Positions 13,102 to 20,234 of a stretch of DNA of 24,861 bases are shown here, piece after piece; position 1 is the stretch's first letter, and each line of letters starts with the position of its first letter. The notes beneath the pieces were generated by a model. That model ran no database searches. It was not told the DNA's origin and was given only the letters and a program-made list of their open reading frames with translations. The DNA is from Candidatus Iainarchaeum andersonii SCGC AAA011-E11 (GTDB taxonomy: Archaea > Iainarchaeota > Iainarchaeia > Iainarchaeales > Iainarchaeaceae), in assembly GCA_000402355.1 (NCBI GenBank), contig AQRS01000022.1, forward strand, positions 1 through 24,861, written 5' to 3'. Made by a program: the position numbers and the translations under genes.

Positions 13102-13815
13102 ATGCCGAGAATGAAGGGTAGGAGAAGCAGGGAGGAAACCGACGAGCGCAGGGAAACCCGCAGGGAAGAGAACAGGGAAAAGGCCGTTGATAACTGGATT
13201 CCGAAAACCGAGGTGGGCAAAAAAGTGAAGAAGGGCGAAATAGAGAGCCTGGATGATTTGTTTGCAAAGGGCTACAAAATAATGGAGCCCGAAATAATTG
13301 ACGTGCTCATCCCGAACCTCAGGGAGAAAATGGTCGACTTCAAAAAGACGACCCGCGTTACCAGGCAGGGAAGGAACTTTTCATTCAGGGCAAGCGTGCT
13401 CATCGGGGACGGCGAATCCTACATTGCGCTCGGAACGGCGAAGGACAAGGAGAAATTCCCCGCAATAACCAAGGCGACGCGCAAGGCAAAGCTCCTCATG
13501 AAAAAGATTGTGAGGGGAAGCGGCAGCTGGGAAGACAGGACAACGGAGAGGCACTCCATTCCGTACTCGGTAATTGGAAAGTGCGGCTCTGTGAGGGTAA
13601 AGCTTTTGCCGGCGCCAAGGGGAACCGGCCTTGTTGTTGCGGACAACATCAAGGACGTGATGAAGTTTGCGGGAATAAAGGATGTGTGGAGCAAGACATT
13701 CGGCAACACGGGCTCGAAGCTCGAATTTGTTTCTGCGGCCGTTGACGCGCTTTTTGCGACAAACAAAATGAGGCTCTCGGATGACATTGCAAGGAAAGTT
13801 GAGGTGAGGCGATGA
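13102..13815 (+). CDS. rps5: Small-subunit ribosomal protein uS5
   Basis: The protein has 237 residues. The dsRBD-like part is LREKMVDFKKTTRVTRQGRNFSFRASVLIGDGESYIALGTAK (about 74-115). The C-terminal domain is GSVRVKLLPAPRGTGLVVADNIKDVMKFAGIKDVWSKTFGNT. It works at the mRNA entry site in decoding fidelity. The N terminus is a charged Arg/Glu stretch. It overlaps L30 by 4 bases. Confidence 0.97.
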   Translation: MPRMKGRRSREETDERRETRREENREKAVDNWIPKTEVGKKVKKGEIESLDDLFAKGYKIMEPEIIDVLIPNLREKMVDFKKTTRVTRQGRNFSFRASVLIGDGESYIALGTAKDKEKFPAITKATRKAKLLMKKIVRGSGSWEDRTTERHSIPYSVIGKCGSVRVKLLPAPRGTGLVVADNIKDVMKFAGIKDVWSKTFGNTGSKLEFVSAAVDALFATNKMRLSDDIARKVEVRR

Positions 13816-14273
13816 TTGCCACAATAAGGGTGAGGGGAACCGTGAATGTTACGCGCGAAATAAAGCGCACGCTTGAATTGCTCAGGCTTTTCAGGCCGAA
13901 CCACCTCATGCTTCTCAAAGAAGAGAACACCGGGCTCAAAATGGTTGAGAAAAGCAAGGACTTCGTCACTTACGGAAAAATAAATGATGAAACTCTCGCG
14001 ATTCTCCTGGAGAAAAGAGGGCGCCTCGAGGGCAACAAAAAGCTTGGGAAGGAATTCCTCAAGGAAAAAGGATTCGCGGATTTTTCGGCGTTCGCGGAAG
14101 CGATTATGAGCGGGCAAAAGACGCTGAAGGAACTCGGAGTAAAGCCTGTTTTCAGGCTGCATCCTCCCCGCAAGGGATATGAGAGGGGCGGAATAAAGAA
14201 GCCGTACTCGCTTGGCGGGGCCCTTGGAAACAGGAACGAGAAAATCAATGAGCTCATAAAAAGCATGGTGTAA
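13812..14273 (+). CDS. rpl30: Large-subunit ribosomal protein uL30
   Basis: The protein has 153 residues, the archaeal long form. It opens MIATIRVRGTVNVTREIKRTLELLRLFRPNHLMLL, typical of uL30. The C-terminal extension shared with eukaryotic L7 includes FRLHPPRKGYERGGIKKPYSLGGALGNRNEKINELIKSM. It follows S5 with a 4-base overlap and precedes L15. Confidence 0.96.
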   Translation: MIATIRVRGTVNVTREIKRTLELLRLFRPNHLMLLKEENTGLKMVEKSKDFVTYGKINDETLAILLEKRGRLEGNKKLGKEFLKEKGFADFSAFAEAIMSGQKTLKELGVKPVFRLHPPRKGYERGGIKKPYSLGGALGNRNEKINELIKSMV

Positions 14274-14283
14274 GGTGTTTGGA

Positions 14284-14754
14284 ATGGTTGTAAGGAGAAG
14301 AAGGAAAAAGAACAAGCTGCGCGGCCATCGGACCCATGGTGCGGGCGGCACAAAAAACAGGAGAGGCGCCGGAACACGCGGAGGCGTGGGAAGGGCAGGA
14401 AGCCACAAGCACAAGTTCTCGAAGTATTACCTTACTTTCGGAATAAAGAGGAAGCTCAAGGCCAAAAAAAAGGGCAAGGCAATCAACCTGATTGAGATTT
14501 CGCGGAAACTGGATGCGTGGGTCGAAAGCGGAAAGGCCGCCAGGGAAAACGGCGTGATTGTGCTTGACGGGAAAAAGCTCGGTTTCGCAAAAATACTCGG
14601 CGTGGGCAATGTGAAGGAAAAAATAAAAATTGTGAATGCGAAGGTTTCGGCGAAGGCCGCACAGAAAATATCCGAAGCCGGCGGGGAAGCCGGAAGCGCA
14701 AAAGAAAAGGAAGAAGGTTTCGGCGAAGAAGAGGAAAGCGGGGAAGAAGAATGA
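14284..14754 (+). CDS. rpl15: Large-subunit ribosomal protein uL15
   Basis: The protein has 156 residues. The glycine/arginine-rich N terminus (LRGHRTHGAGGTKNRRGAGT, then RGGVGRAGSHKHKF) penetrates the rRNA. The C-terminal domain includes VLDGKKLGFAKILGVGNVKEKIKIVNAKVSAKAAQKISEAGG. ATG 14284 has AAGGTG six bases upstream; GTG 14275 would add three residues. The end is an acidic tail (EEEESGEEE), uncommon for this basic protein. The stop overlaps the SecY start. Confidence 0.96.
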   Translation: MVVRRRRKKNKLRGHRTHGAGGTKNRRGAGTRGGVGRAGSHKHKFSKYYLTFGIKRKLKAKKKGKAINLIEISRKLDAWVESGKAARENGVIVLDGKKLGFAKILGVGNVKEKIKIVNAKVSAKAAQKISEAGGEAGSAKEKEEGFGEEEESGEEE

Positions 14755-16163
14755 GTATACTGCAGGCACTCAAGCCCATTTACAGGCTTTTGCCGGAAGT
14801 CAAGGCGCCTGAAGAAAAGCGCCCCCTGAACAAGAGGCTCATGTGGACCGGCCTGGTGCTGCTGATTTTCTTCATAATGGGGAACACAGAAGTTGTGGGC
14901 CTGAGCACGCAGAGCGTTGGAAGGCTCGAGCAGCTCCAAATTCTTTTGGCTTCGCAAATCGGAACCCTGATTACTGTAGGAATAGGCCCGATTGTGCTTG
15001 CATCAATAATTCTGCAATTGCTGATAGGCGGCGGAATAATAAAGCTTGACCTCTCGAACCCCGCGGAAAAGGCGGAGTTCAGCGGTGTGCAGAAACTGCT
15101 TGCAATTCTTTTGAGCTTTGTGGAGGCAACGGCGTACAGCGTAACCGGCCTGCTGGCGCCGAACGAGGGAATGCTTTTGTGGGTCATACTTCAGGTTTCG
15201 CTCGGTTCAATACTCCTGCTTTATCTTGATGAGGTTGTTTCAAGGTACGGAATAGGCTCGGGAATAGGTTTGTTCATTGCGGGAGGAGTCGCGGGGGAAA
15301 TCGTGTGGAGAATATTCTCGCCGATTGACATTGCGGGAAACATTTCAATTGCCGACGGAAACGGTTTGCTCTTCCTGTTCTTCAGGGAGGTCGGCAACAA
15401 TGTTCTTAATGCATTCATTGTCGCGCTTTTGCCGATTATTTTCACGCTGATAGTTTTTTTCGTGGTTGTTTACGCGGAAGGGATACACGTGAACATACCC
15501 ATAACAATGGGTGCGCGCGGAACCGGAGGCCGTTATCCTGTGAAATTCCTTTACGTTTCGAACATGCCTGTGATACTTTCCGTTGCATTGTTCGCGAACA
15601 TCAGCATTTGGGCAACGCTCGTGAATGGCAGGATTCCCGTGCTCGACACAATCATGAGTGGCCTTGCCGCAATTGTTATTCACCCTTCTGGCCTTATACA
15701 GCAACTGATGCTTGACGGCTTTGACCCTTTGATTCTTGACCAGATGGTGCAGAGCATAACCAACCTCCAGTTCATCGGCCTGGGCGGCGACATAATCCAC
15801 GCTGTGCTTTACATAATCATCCTCACTATTAGCTGTGTTCTCTTCGGAAAATTCTGGATTGAATTGGGCGGCCAGGGGCCTGACAAGGTTGCGGACCAGC
15901 TTCAAAGGGCCGGAATGTACATTCCCGGATTCAGGAGAGACCCGCGCGTAATAAAGCAGGTGCTTGACCGCTACATACCCACGATAACCATTTTGGGCTC
16001 AGCCTTTGTTGGGATTCTCGCGGGCCTTGCCGACCTTACAGGCGCATTGGGCTCCGGAACAGGGATACTGCTTACGGTTGGAATTGTTTACAGGCTCTAT
16101 GAGGAGCTTGCGAAGCAGCAGCTCATGGAAATGCATCCCATGCTCGGGAGGATTTTCTCATGA
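14751..16163 (+). CDS. secY: Preprotein translocase subunit SecY
   Basis: The protein has 470 residues with about ten hydrophobic spans, as expected for the Sec61alpha/SecY channel. Recognisable parts are the N-terminal KRPLNKRLMWTGLVLLIFFIMG (TM1), the TM2a/plug region ending LLIGGGIIKLDLSNPAEKAEFSGVQKLLAI, the cytosolic loop EGIHVNIPITMGARGTGGRYPVKFLYVSNMPVI (SRP-receptor and ribosome contact), and the C-terminal loop RRDPRVIKQVLDRYIPTITILG. The usual adenylate kinase gene does not follow. A small frame starts at the overlapping ATG 16160 and runs through a junction element. Confidence 0.97.
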   Translation: MSILQALKPIYRLLPEVKAPEEKRPLNKRLMWTGLVLLIFFIMGNTEVVGLSTQSVGRLEQLQILLASQIGTLITVGIGPIVLASIILQLLIGGGIIKLDLSNPAEKAEFSGVQKLLAILLSFVEATAYSVTGLLAPNEGMLLWVILQVSLGSILLLYLDEVVSRYGIGSGIGLFIAGGVAGEIVWRIFSPIDIAGNISIADGNGLLFLFFREVGNNVLNAFIVALLPIIFTLIVFFVVVYAEGIHVNIPITMGARGTGGRYPVKFLYVSNMPVILSVALFANISIWATLVNGRIPVLDTIMSGLAAIVIHPSGLIQQLMLDGFDPLILDQMVQSITNLQFIGLGGDIIHAVLYIIILTISCVLFGKFWIELGGQGPDKVADQLQRAGMYIPGFRRDPRVIKQVLDRYIPTITILGSAFVGILAGLADLTGALGSGTGILLTVGIVYRLYEELAKQQLMEMHPMLGRIFS

Positions 16164-16208
16164 CAACGCCATGCTCGCATTGGGAGAGCGGAAGGGCATA
16201 TTCCTTCA

Positions 16209-16382
16209 GCAGTACAGTTCTTGCCATCGAGTCCAAACGACCTTGCAGAATTGAAGATTCTGCGAGGCCTCGTACCCTTGTGGGTACAAGGAGATGGCAC
16301 TCGCACCCAACCAACGAAATGGGCAACAAGAAAAATCGAAACAATATTTCTTTCGCCCAATTCGTTGCAGCCGAAACTGTTG
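16209..16382 (+). repeat. tRNA-like structured element, copy 3, carrying a 57-bp palindromic insertion (type A)
   Basis: The first 103 bases match copies 1 and 2 through CACCCAAC. A 57-base segment (16312-16368) then interrupts the terminal hairpin, and the match resumes AGCCGAAACTGTTG. The insertion is an inverted repeat: CAACGAAATGGGC (16312-16324) with GCCCAATTCGTTG (16355-16367), 12 of 13 bases pairing around a 30-base loop. A 99-codon frame (16160-16459), in the same frame as in copy 2 (SAVLAIESKRPCRIEDSARP versus STVLAIESKRPCRIEDSARP), begins in the secY stop (ATGA) and ends directly before the GTG start of the next gene. I treat that frame as a by-product rather than a gene. Confidence 0.85.
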
Positions 16383-16385
16383 TGA

Positions 16386-16400
16386 AGCTTTTAAAGTTAT
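16386..16400 (+). promoter_or_regulatory. Possible TATA box for the DUF106 gene
   Basis: AGCTTTTAAAGTTAT, just after the junction element, resembles an archaeal TATA box. A start about 25 bases downstream would give a leader of roughly 40 bases. It may restart transcription after the inserted element. The call rests on sequence alone. Confidence 0.35.
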
Positions 16401-16459
16401 GGGTAGAAAGATATGTAGCTCCGGAAGTTAGATTTTCCCTGTTTTTCGGAGGTTTTTGA

Positions 16460-16981
16460 GTGGTTTTTGTTAACCCAATGATTGACATCGCCGGCATTTC
16501 GCTTTTGCTGGCCTTGGCATCGCAGCTCATACAGGAAAGGTTCATTGACAGGAAAAAAATGAAGAAAATGCAGGAGGGAATGAAGGAAAGGCAGAAGAAA
16601 ATGCAGGAGCTCGTGAAGAAGCAGGACCAAAAATCCAAGAACGAACTCGAGGCGCTTCAAAGCGAAATGATGGAATCAATGCAGGGCATGCTTTCGGGCT
16701 CGACCAAAGTAATGGTTGCAAGCCTCGTGCTGTTCATTCCGGCTCTTTGGGCATTCAGGGAGTTTTATGAGGGCGCGGTGATACAGTTGCCGATTCCGCT
16801 TCCATGGTTCGCTGACGGCCTTGACATCCTGAATCCGTTCACTTGGTTTTCGGTTTACCCGGAAACAAACTGGTTCGGGTGGTACTTCGTTTCATACCTC
16901 GCAATTACGCTTGTAATAAACGGGGTCAGAAAGGCATTTGACGGAATGGAAAAAGCAAAAATGGTGAATGTGAATGGTTGA
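16460..16981 (+). CDS. DUF106 membrane protein, EMC3/YidC-like insertase family
   Basis: The protein has 173 residues from a GTG start next to GGAGG (16449-16453). The layout is a first membrane span (about 9-25), a long charged coiled coil (QERFIDRKKMKKMQEGMKER and on to about 75), a second span (about 83-105) and a third (about 139-158). That is the arrangement of archaeal DUF106 proteins, which belong to the Oxa1/YidC/Get1/EMC3 group that inserts proteins into membranes. Its place beside secY is the usual one in archaea. The role follows from family knowledge; no catalytic residues are expected. It overlaps L34e by 8 bases. Confidence 0.88.
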   Translation: MVFVNPMIDIAGISLLLALASQLIQERFIDRKKMKKMQEGMKERQKKMQELVKKQDQKSKNELEALQSEMMESMQGMLSGSTKVMVASLVLFIPALWAFREFYEGAVIQLPIPLPWFADGLDILNPFTWFSVYPETNWFGWYFVSYLAITLVINGVRKAFDGMEKAKMVNVNG

Positions 16982-17303
16982 CCGGCAAACAAGGGTGAAG
17001 AAGAAAAGGTTCAGGAGAACCCCGGGCGGAAGGACGGCTGTTCATTACTCCCGCGACAAAATCACGAAAGCCGAGTGCGCCGACACGGGCGAAAGGCTGC
17101 ATGGAATGGGCAACCAGTTCAGGAGCAGCATAAGGAAAAAATCGAAAACCGAGAAAAGGCCGAACGTGAAATTCGGCGGAATCCTTTCATCGCCCGCCAG
17201 GAAGGAATTGTGGGAGAATCATGCTTTGGTTTTGATTGGAAAGAAAAAAATCGGGGAAGTGCCGGTAAAAACAAGGAAGTTTTTGGAACAGGTGAAACAA
17301 TGA
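16974..17303 (+). CDS. rpl34e: Large-subunit ribosomal protein eL34
   Basis: The protein has 109 residues. The family opening RVKKKRFRRTPGGRTAVHYS is present. Archaeal L34e usually has a zinc-type CxxC pair; here only one cysteine is seen (AECADTGERLHGM), so the metal site appears degenerate. The end is LVLIGKKKIGEVPVKTRKFLEQVKQ. Length is at the upper end for archaea. It overlaps L14e by 4 bases; the cytidylate kinase gene often found here is missing. Confidence 0.9.
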   Translation: MVDRQTRVKKKRFRRTPGGRTAVHYSRDKITKAECADTGERLHGMGNQFRSSIRKKSKTEKRPNVKFGGILSSPARKELWENHALVLIGKKKIGEVPVKTRKFLEQVKQ

Positions 17304-17506
17304 AGGCGATTGACAAGGGAGTTGTTTGCATAAAAACAACCGGAAAAGAAGCGGGAAAAAAAGTCGTGGTGCTTGAAGCAATTGACAGGAATTTTGTCAT
17401 GATTGAAGGCAAAGGCGTGAAGAAGAGGAAGTGCAACATTGCGCACCTCTTTCCAACAGGGGAAAAAATCGGGGCCTCGAAAAAGGAGCCCGCAAAACTT
17501 GAGTGA
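17300..17506 (+). CDS. rpl14e: Large-subunit ribosomal protein eL14
   Basis: The protein has 68 residues from the ATG overlapping the L34e stop. The whole short KOW-type domain is visible: IDKGVVCIKTTGKEAGKKVV, VLEAIDRNFVMIEGKGVKKR and KCNIAHLFPTGEKI. The length is slightly below the common 75-95 residues. The frame is open upstream to 17075, but only the part from 17300 matches the family. The pseudouridine synthase gene cbf5 that often follows is absent. Confidence 0.93.
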   Translation: MKAIDKGVVCIKTTGKEAGKKVVVLEAIDRNFVMIEGKGVKKRKCNIAHLFPTGEKIGASKKEPAKLE

Positions 17507-17511
17507 TTAAA

Positions 17512-18171
17512 ATGTCGGAACATCAGCAGAAGCACAAATGGAACAAAGGCCATGAGGAACACGGCGCGCCGAAGCAAAAGATGGATGACAGGGCGGGGCA
17601 TCGTGAGCACACAGGGGAGCCGGCGGAGGACATCAGGCTTATTGTGAGAATTGCGGGAATCGACCTTAACGGGCAGATCCCGATTGAGAGGGCGCTCACA
17701 AAAATAAAGGGAATAGGAATAAGGGCGGCAAAGAACATTGCGATTGCATTTGAAAAGACGCACGGGATTCCCGCGACACAAACAACCGGAAAGCTTTCGG
17801 AGGAAGACAGCAAGAAGCTTGAGGAAGTGGTTTTGAACCCCGCAAAATTCAAAGTGCCGGCATGGAGCTTCAACAGGAAAAAGGATTTTGTGACGGGAAC
17901 GGACGCACATTTGGTTATGTCGGACCTTGACTTTTCACTCAGGACTGACCTGCAGAGGCTAAAGGAAATAAAGTCCTACCGCGGCTTCAGGCACACTTGG
18001 GGCCTCCCTGTGAGAGGCCAGAGGACAAAATCAACGCACCGCGGAAAGGGCGGAGTTGTCGGAGTCACGAAGAAGGATGTGGCTGCGGCGGCAGGCGCTG
18101 CAAAGGCGGCGGCCGCACCTGCGGCGGGAAAAGCGCCGGCAGCAGGAAAGCCGGCGGAGAAAAAGAAGTGA
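17512..18171 (+). CDS. rps13: Small-subunit ribosomal protein uS13, extended at both ends
   Basis: The protein has 219 residues from ATG 17512 (GTG 17503 overlaps the L14e stop and is less likely). The core is residues about 38-185: IRLIVRIAGIDLNGQIPIERALTKIKGIGIRAAKNIA with a helix-hairpin-helix, then KEIKSYRGFRHTWGLPVRGQRTKSTHRGKG, which ends the normal protein. About 38 extra residues precede the core. The tail is AAAAGAAKAAAAPAAGKAPA and similar, a low-complexity Ala/Pro/Gly/Lys segment. uS13 contacts tRNA and the large subunit. Confidence 0.95.
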   Translation: MSEHQQKHKWNKGHEEHGAPKQKMDDRAGHREHTGEPAEDIRLIVRIAGIDLNGQIPIERALTKIKGIGIRAAKNIAIAFEKTHGIPATQTTGKLSEEDSKKLEEVVLNPAKFKVPAWSFNRKKDFVTGTDAHLVMSDLDFSLRTDLQRLKEIKSYRGFRHTWGLPVRGQRTKSTHRGKGGVVGVTKKDVAAAAGAAKAAAAPAAGKAPAAGKPAEKKK

Positions 18172-18183
18172 GGGTGAATTTTT

Positions 18184-18822
18184 ATGGGCGATCCGAAGAA
18201 AAAAAGAAAGCAGTATGACAAGCCGCGCAAAAAGTGGGACAAGCAGCGCATTGAGAAGGAGCGCAGGATAGTTGACTTTTACGGGCTAAAAAACAAGCGC
18301 GAGCTCAGGAGGCTCGAGACTTTGCTGAGGAACAAGAAGCATCTCGCCAGGGCAATGCTTGCTTTGCCGCTTGAGAAGAGGATTGTGAGGGAACAGGAGC
18401 TCATGAGCAACCTCAGGAAGTACGGCCTTGTGAAGGACGACTCAACCATAGATGACATTCTCTCATTGAAGGTTGAGGACATTCTCGAGAAAAGGTTCCA
18501 GACCGTTGTTTTCAGGAAAGGGCTTGCGAACACCTCGAAACAGGCGAGGCAGTTCATCACGCACGGGCACATTGCGATTGCAAAAAACAGGGTCAGCATA
18601 CCGGGTTACTTGGTTCAGGCGGATGAGGTTTCACAGGTTAACTGGTACAGCGAACCCATAAAGTTCGAAACCCAGAAGCCGAAAAAGGACCTCAAAAAGG
18701 AATTCGAGGAAGCATCCGGGAAAGAAAATGCCGCGGAAGAGGCGGCAAAGGAAGCCCCTGGGGAAACAAAGGAAAGCGAAAAAACCGGAACGGCGAATGA
18801 AGAGGCGGAGGAATCCAAATGA
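18184..18822 (+). CDS. rps4: Small-subunit ribosomal protein uS4
   Basis: The protein has 212 residues. The archaeal opening is GDPKKKRKQYDKPRKKWDKQRIEKE. The S4 RNA-binding domain is at about 101-160: LEKRFQTVVFRKGLANTSKQARQFITHGHIAI and RVSIPGYLV. Residues 172-212 are an acidic Glu/Ala-rich tail. It is a primary 16S rRNA binder. The stop overlaps the S11 start (ATGA). Confidence 0.97.
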   Translation: MGDPKKKRKQYDKPRKKWDKQRIEKERRIVDFYGLKNKRELRRLETLLRNKKHLARAMLALPLEKRIVREQELMSNLRKYGLVKDDSTIDDILSLKVEDILEKRFQTVVFRKGLANTSKQARQFITHGHIAIAKNRVSIPGYLVQADEVSQVNWYSEPIKFETQKPKKDLKKEFEEASGKENAAEEAAKEAPGETKESEKTGTANEEAEESK

Positions 18823-19202
18823 ACAAGGCCGGAATAATACACATTTACGCTTCGAGGAACAACACAATAATTCTTTTGACAGACGTTACGGGCGCTGAAA
18901 CAATTGCGAAGTGCTCGGGCGGAATGGTTGTGAAGGCGCAGCACAAGGAAGGCTCTCCGTATGCGGCAATGAAGGTCGCGGAAATAGTTGCGGACAAGGC
19001 AAAGGAAAAAGGAATTACAGAAGTTATTGTGAAGGTGCGTGGACAGGGAGGAATAAGGCCCAAATCGCCGGGACAGGGAGCGGAGGCCGCAATACTTTCG
19101 CTTACGAGAAACAATATAAGGATTAAGCAGATAGAGAATGTAACCCCGATGCCGCACGACGGCACAATGAGGAAAAGAAGGCACAGGAGAAAAAAAGAGT
19201 GA
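18819..19202 (+). CDS. rps11: Small-subunit ribosomal protein uS11
   Basis: The protein has 127 residues, the normal length. Conserved segments are GIIHIYASRNNTIILLTDVTGAETIAKCSGGMVVK, then SPYAAMKVAEIVADKAKEKG and the signature VRGQGGIRPKSPGQGAEAAI, ending in TPMPHDGTMRKRRHRRKKE. It forms the platform near the mRNA exit. It is followed by rpoD, the standard archaeal order. Confidence 0.98.
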   Translation: MNKAGIIHIYASRNNTIILLTDVTGAETIAKCSGGMVVKAQHKEGSPYAAMKVAEIVADKAKEKGITEVIVKVRGQGGIRPKSPGQGAEAAILSLTRNNIRIKQIENVTPMPHDGTMRKRRHRRKKE

Positions 19203-19234
19203 AATTGCAAAAAACATGGTCAGAGGTGAAACGC

Positions 19235-19933
19235 ATGGAAGTCAAGCTTTTGGAAGAAAAGGGAAACACGGTAAAGTTCCTGTTCAAGGGAACCACGCAC
19301 ATATTCATGAACGCACTGAGAAGGCAGATCATGGCCGGGACGCCGGTTCTAGCGATTGAAGAGGTGCACATTTACCAGAACACGGGAGTGATGTTCGATG
19401 AAATGTTTTCGCACCGGCTCGCAATGGTGCCGCTCAAGCACGACCCAAAAAGGTACAAGCTCGGCGACAAAGTGAAATTGGTGATTGAAAAGGAGGGGCC
19501 CTGCACTGTTTACAGCAAGGACATCAAGAGCACCGACCCAAAAATCGAGCCGGCCGAACTGAACATTCTGCTCACGAAACTGCGGGAAGGCAAGAAAATC
19601 AAGATGGAATTGGATGCTGTCGTTGGAATAGGCAAAGAACACGCGAAGTGGCAGCCCGCGATAGTCTCGTTCCAGGAGTTGCCCATTGTTACCGGAGAGG
19701 GAAAAAAGAAGGGAAAAAGCTACAAGGCGGACATGATTGAAACGCTTTTGGACGGGAAGCAGCGCGACCTCATCCTTGATGAGGGGCAAAAGGTAGAGTA
19801 TGACCCCACGACATTCATTTTCACTGTTGAGAGCCACGGCAACATTAGCGTAAAGGAGCTCTTTGAAAGCGCAATAGAGGGGCTCACAAGCAAGAGCAAG
19901 GAATTCAGGGGTGAGTTAAAGAATTTAAGCTGA
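19235..19933 (+). CDS. rpoD: RNA polymerase subunit Rpo3 (RpoD), without Fe-S domain
   Basis: The protein has 232 residues. ATG 19235 is chosen because AGGTGA lies 7-8 bases upstream and the N terminus MEVKLLEEKGNTVKFLFKGT fits; GTG 19199 would add 12 residues. The dimerisation motif FMNALRRQIMAGTPVLAIEEVHI (about 25-47) and FDEMFSHRLAMVPLK are typical of the alpha/RPB3 family, as is KEHAKWQPAIVSF. The cysteine-rich ferredoxin-like insertion seen in many archaeal Rpo3 is absent, leaving a short linker (VTGEGKKKGKSYK). Two segments, near each end, recur in the S2 N terminus. Confidence 0.96.
   Translation: MEVKLLEEKGNTVKFLFKGTTHIFMNALRRQIMAGTPVLAIEEVHIYQNTGVMFDEMFSHRLAMVPLKHDPKRYKLGDKVKLVIEKEGPCTVYSKDIKSTDPKIEPAELNILLTKLREGKKIKMELDAVVGIGKEHAKWQPAIVSFQELPIVTGEGKKKGKSYKADMIETLLDGKQRDLILDEGQKVEYDPTTFIFTVESHGNISVKELFESAIEGLTSKSKEFRGELKNLS
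19921..19931 (+). promoter_or_regulatory. Probable TATA box of the tRNA-Leu gene
   Basis: GAATTTAAGC lies 34-43 bases before the tRNA 5' end, the right distance for an archaeal tRNA promoter, and overlaps the last codons of rpoD. Confidence 0.45.
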
Positions 19934-19963
19934 TTCGCACCCAAAGGCATGTGAAAAGCCGCT

Positions 19964-20048
19964 GCAGGGGTACCCAAGCGGCCAACGGGGCAGGACTTAA
20001 GATCCTGTGGCTTAGTGCCTTTCGGGAGTTCGAATCTCCCCTCCTGCA
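19964..20048 (+). tRNA. trnL: tRNA-Leu, anticodon UAA
   Basis: A full class II cloverleaf of 85 bases. The acceptor stem is GCAGGGG with CTCCTGC (one G-U) and discriminator A. The D-arm is CCC/GGG around AAGCGGCCAAC. The anticodon arm is CAGGA-CTTAAGA-TCCTG with anticodon TAA. The long variable arm contains GGC/GCC. The T-arm is GGGAG-TTCGAAT-CTCCC. CCA is not encoded and there is no intron. It stands between rpoD and rpl18e and has its own TATA-like box. Confidence 0.97.
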
Positions 20049-20055
20049 TAACCTT

Positions 20056-20128
20056 TTTCTTTCGTTATACGAAAGAAATCCTCGCAAACAAAAGTTTGCG
20101 GGACACCACAAAATCAAGCGATTTTGTG
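20056..20128 (+). repeat. Three consecutive perfect hairpins downstream of tRNA-Leu
   Basis: Hairpin 1: TTTCTTTCG (20056-20064) with CGAAAGAAA (20070-20078). Hairpin 2: CGCAAAC (20083-20089) with GTTTGCG (20094-20100), loop AAAA. Hairpin 3: CACAAAATC (20107-20115) with GATTTTGTG (20120-20128), loop AAGC. Stems are 7-9 bp without mismatch and only 4-6 bases separate them. Possible roles are transcription stop, RNA processing, or inserted palindromes; none is proven. Confidence 0.85.
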
Positions 20129-20234
20129 AGTGAAGCTTAGCCAAAAAGAAAGTGTAAAAAAAGCAGTGACGGGGAAAAAGACGCAAAAAAATAATGGAAA
20201 AGAAAAGTGTAAAAAAAACGGATTTTTGATTTTT
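20129..20234 (+). promoter_or_regulatory. A-rich region before rpl18e
   Basis: About 105 bases without a gene. It contains a short direct repeat, AAAGTGTAAAAAAA at about 20148-20163 and again at about 20204-20217. The second copy is 20-30 bases before the rpl18e ATG and could act as a weak TATA-like box for a nearly leaderless mRNA. The rpl18e frame extends back to GTG 20130, but the lysine-rich residues encoded there do not fit the family. Confidence 0.35.

Noticed and set aside
5860..16382. CRISPR array
   Set aside because: The repeats are kilobases apart, too long, and have no regular spacers.
16160..16459. A 99-codon frame between secY and the DUF106 gene as a real protein gene
   Set aside because: Its shared part with the frame at 8553-8723 is just the repeated element; copy 1 is read in a different frame, and the rest has no protein-like features.
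19934..19953. TTCGCACCCAA after rpoD as another copy of the repeat's 3' module
   Set aside because: Only about ten bases match and the following hairpin is missing; could be chance.
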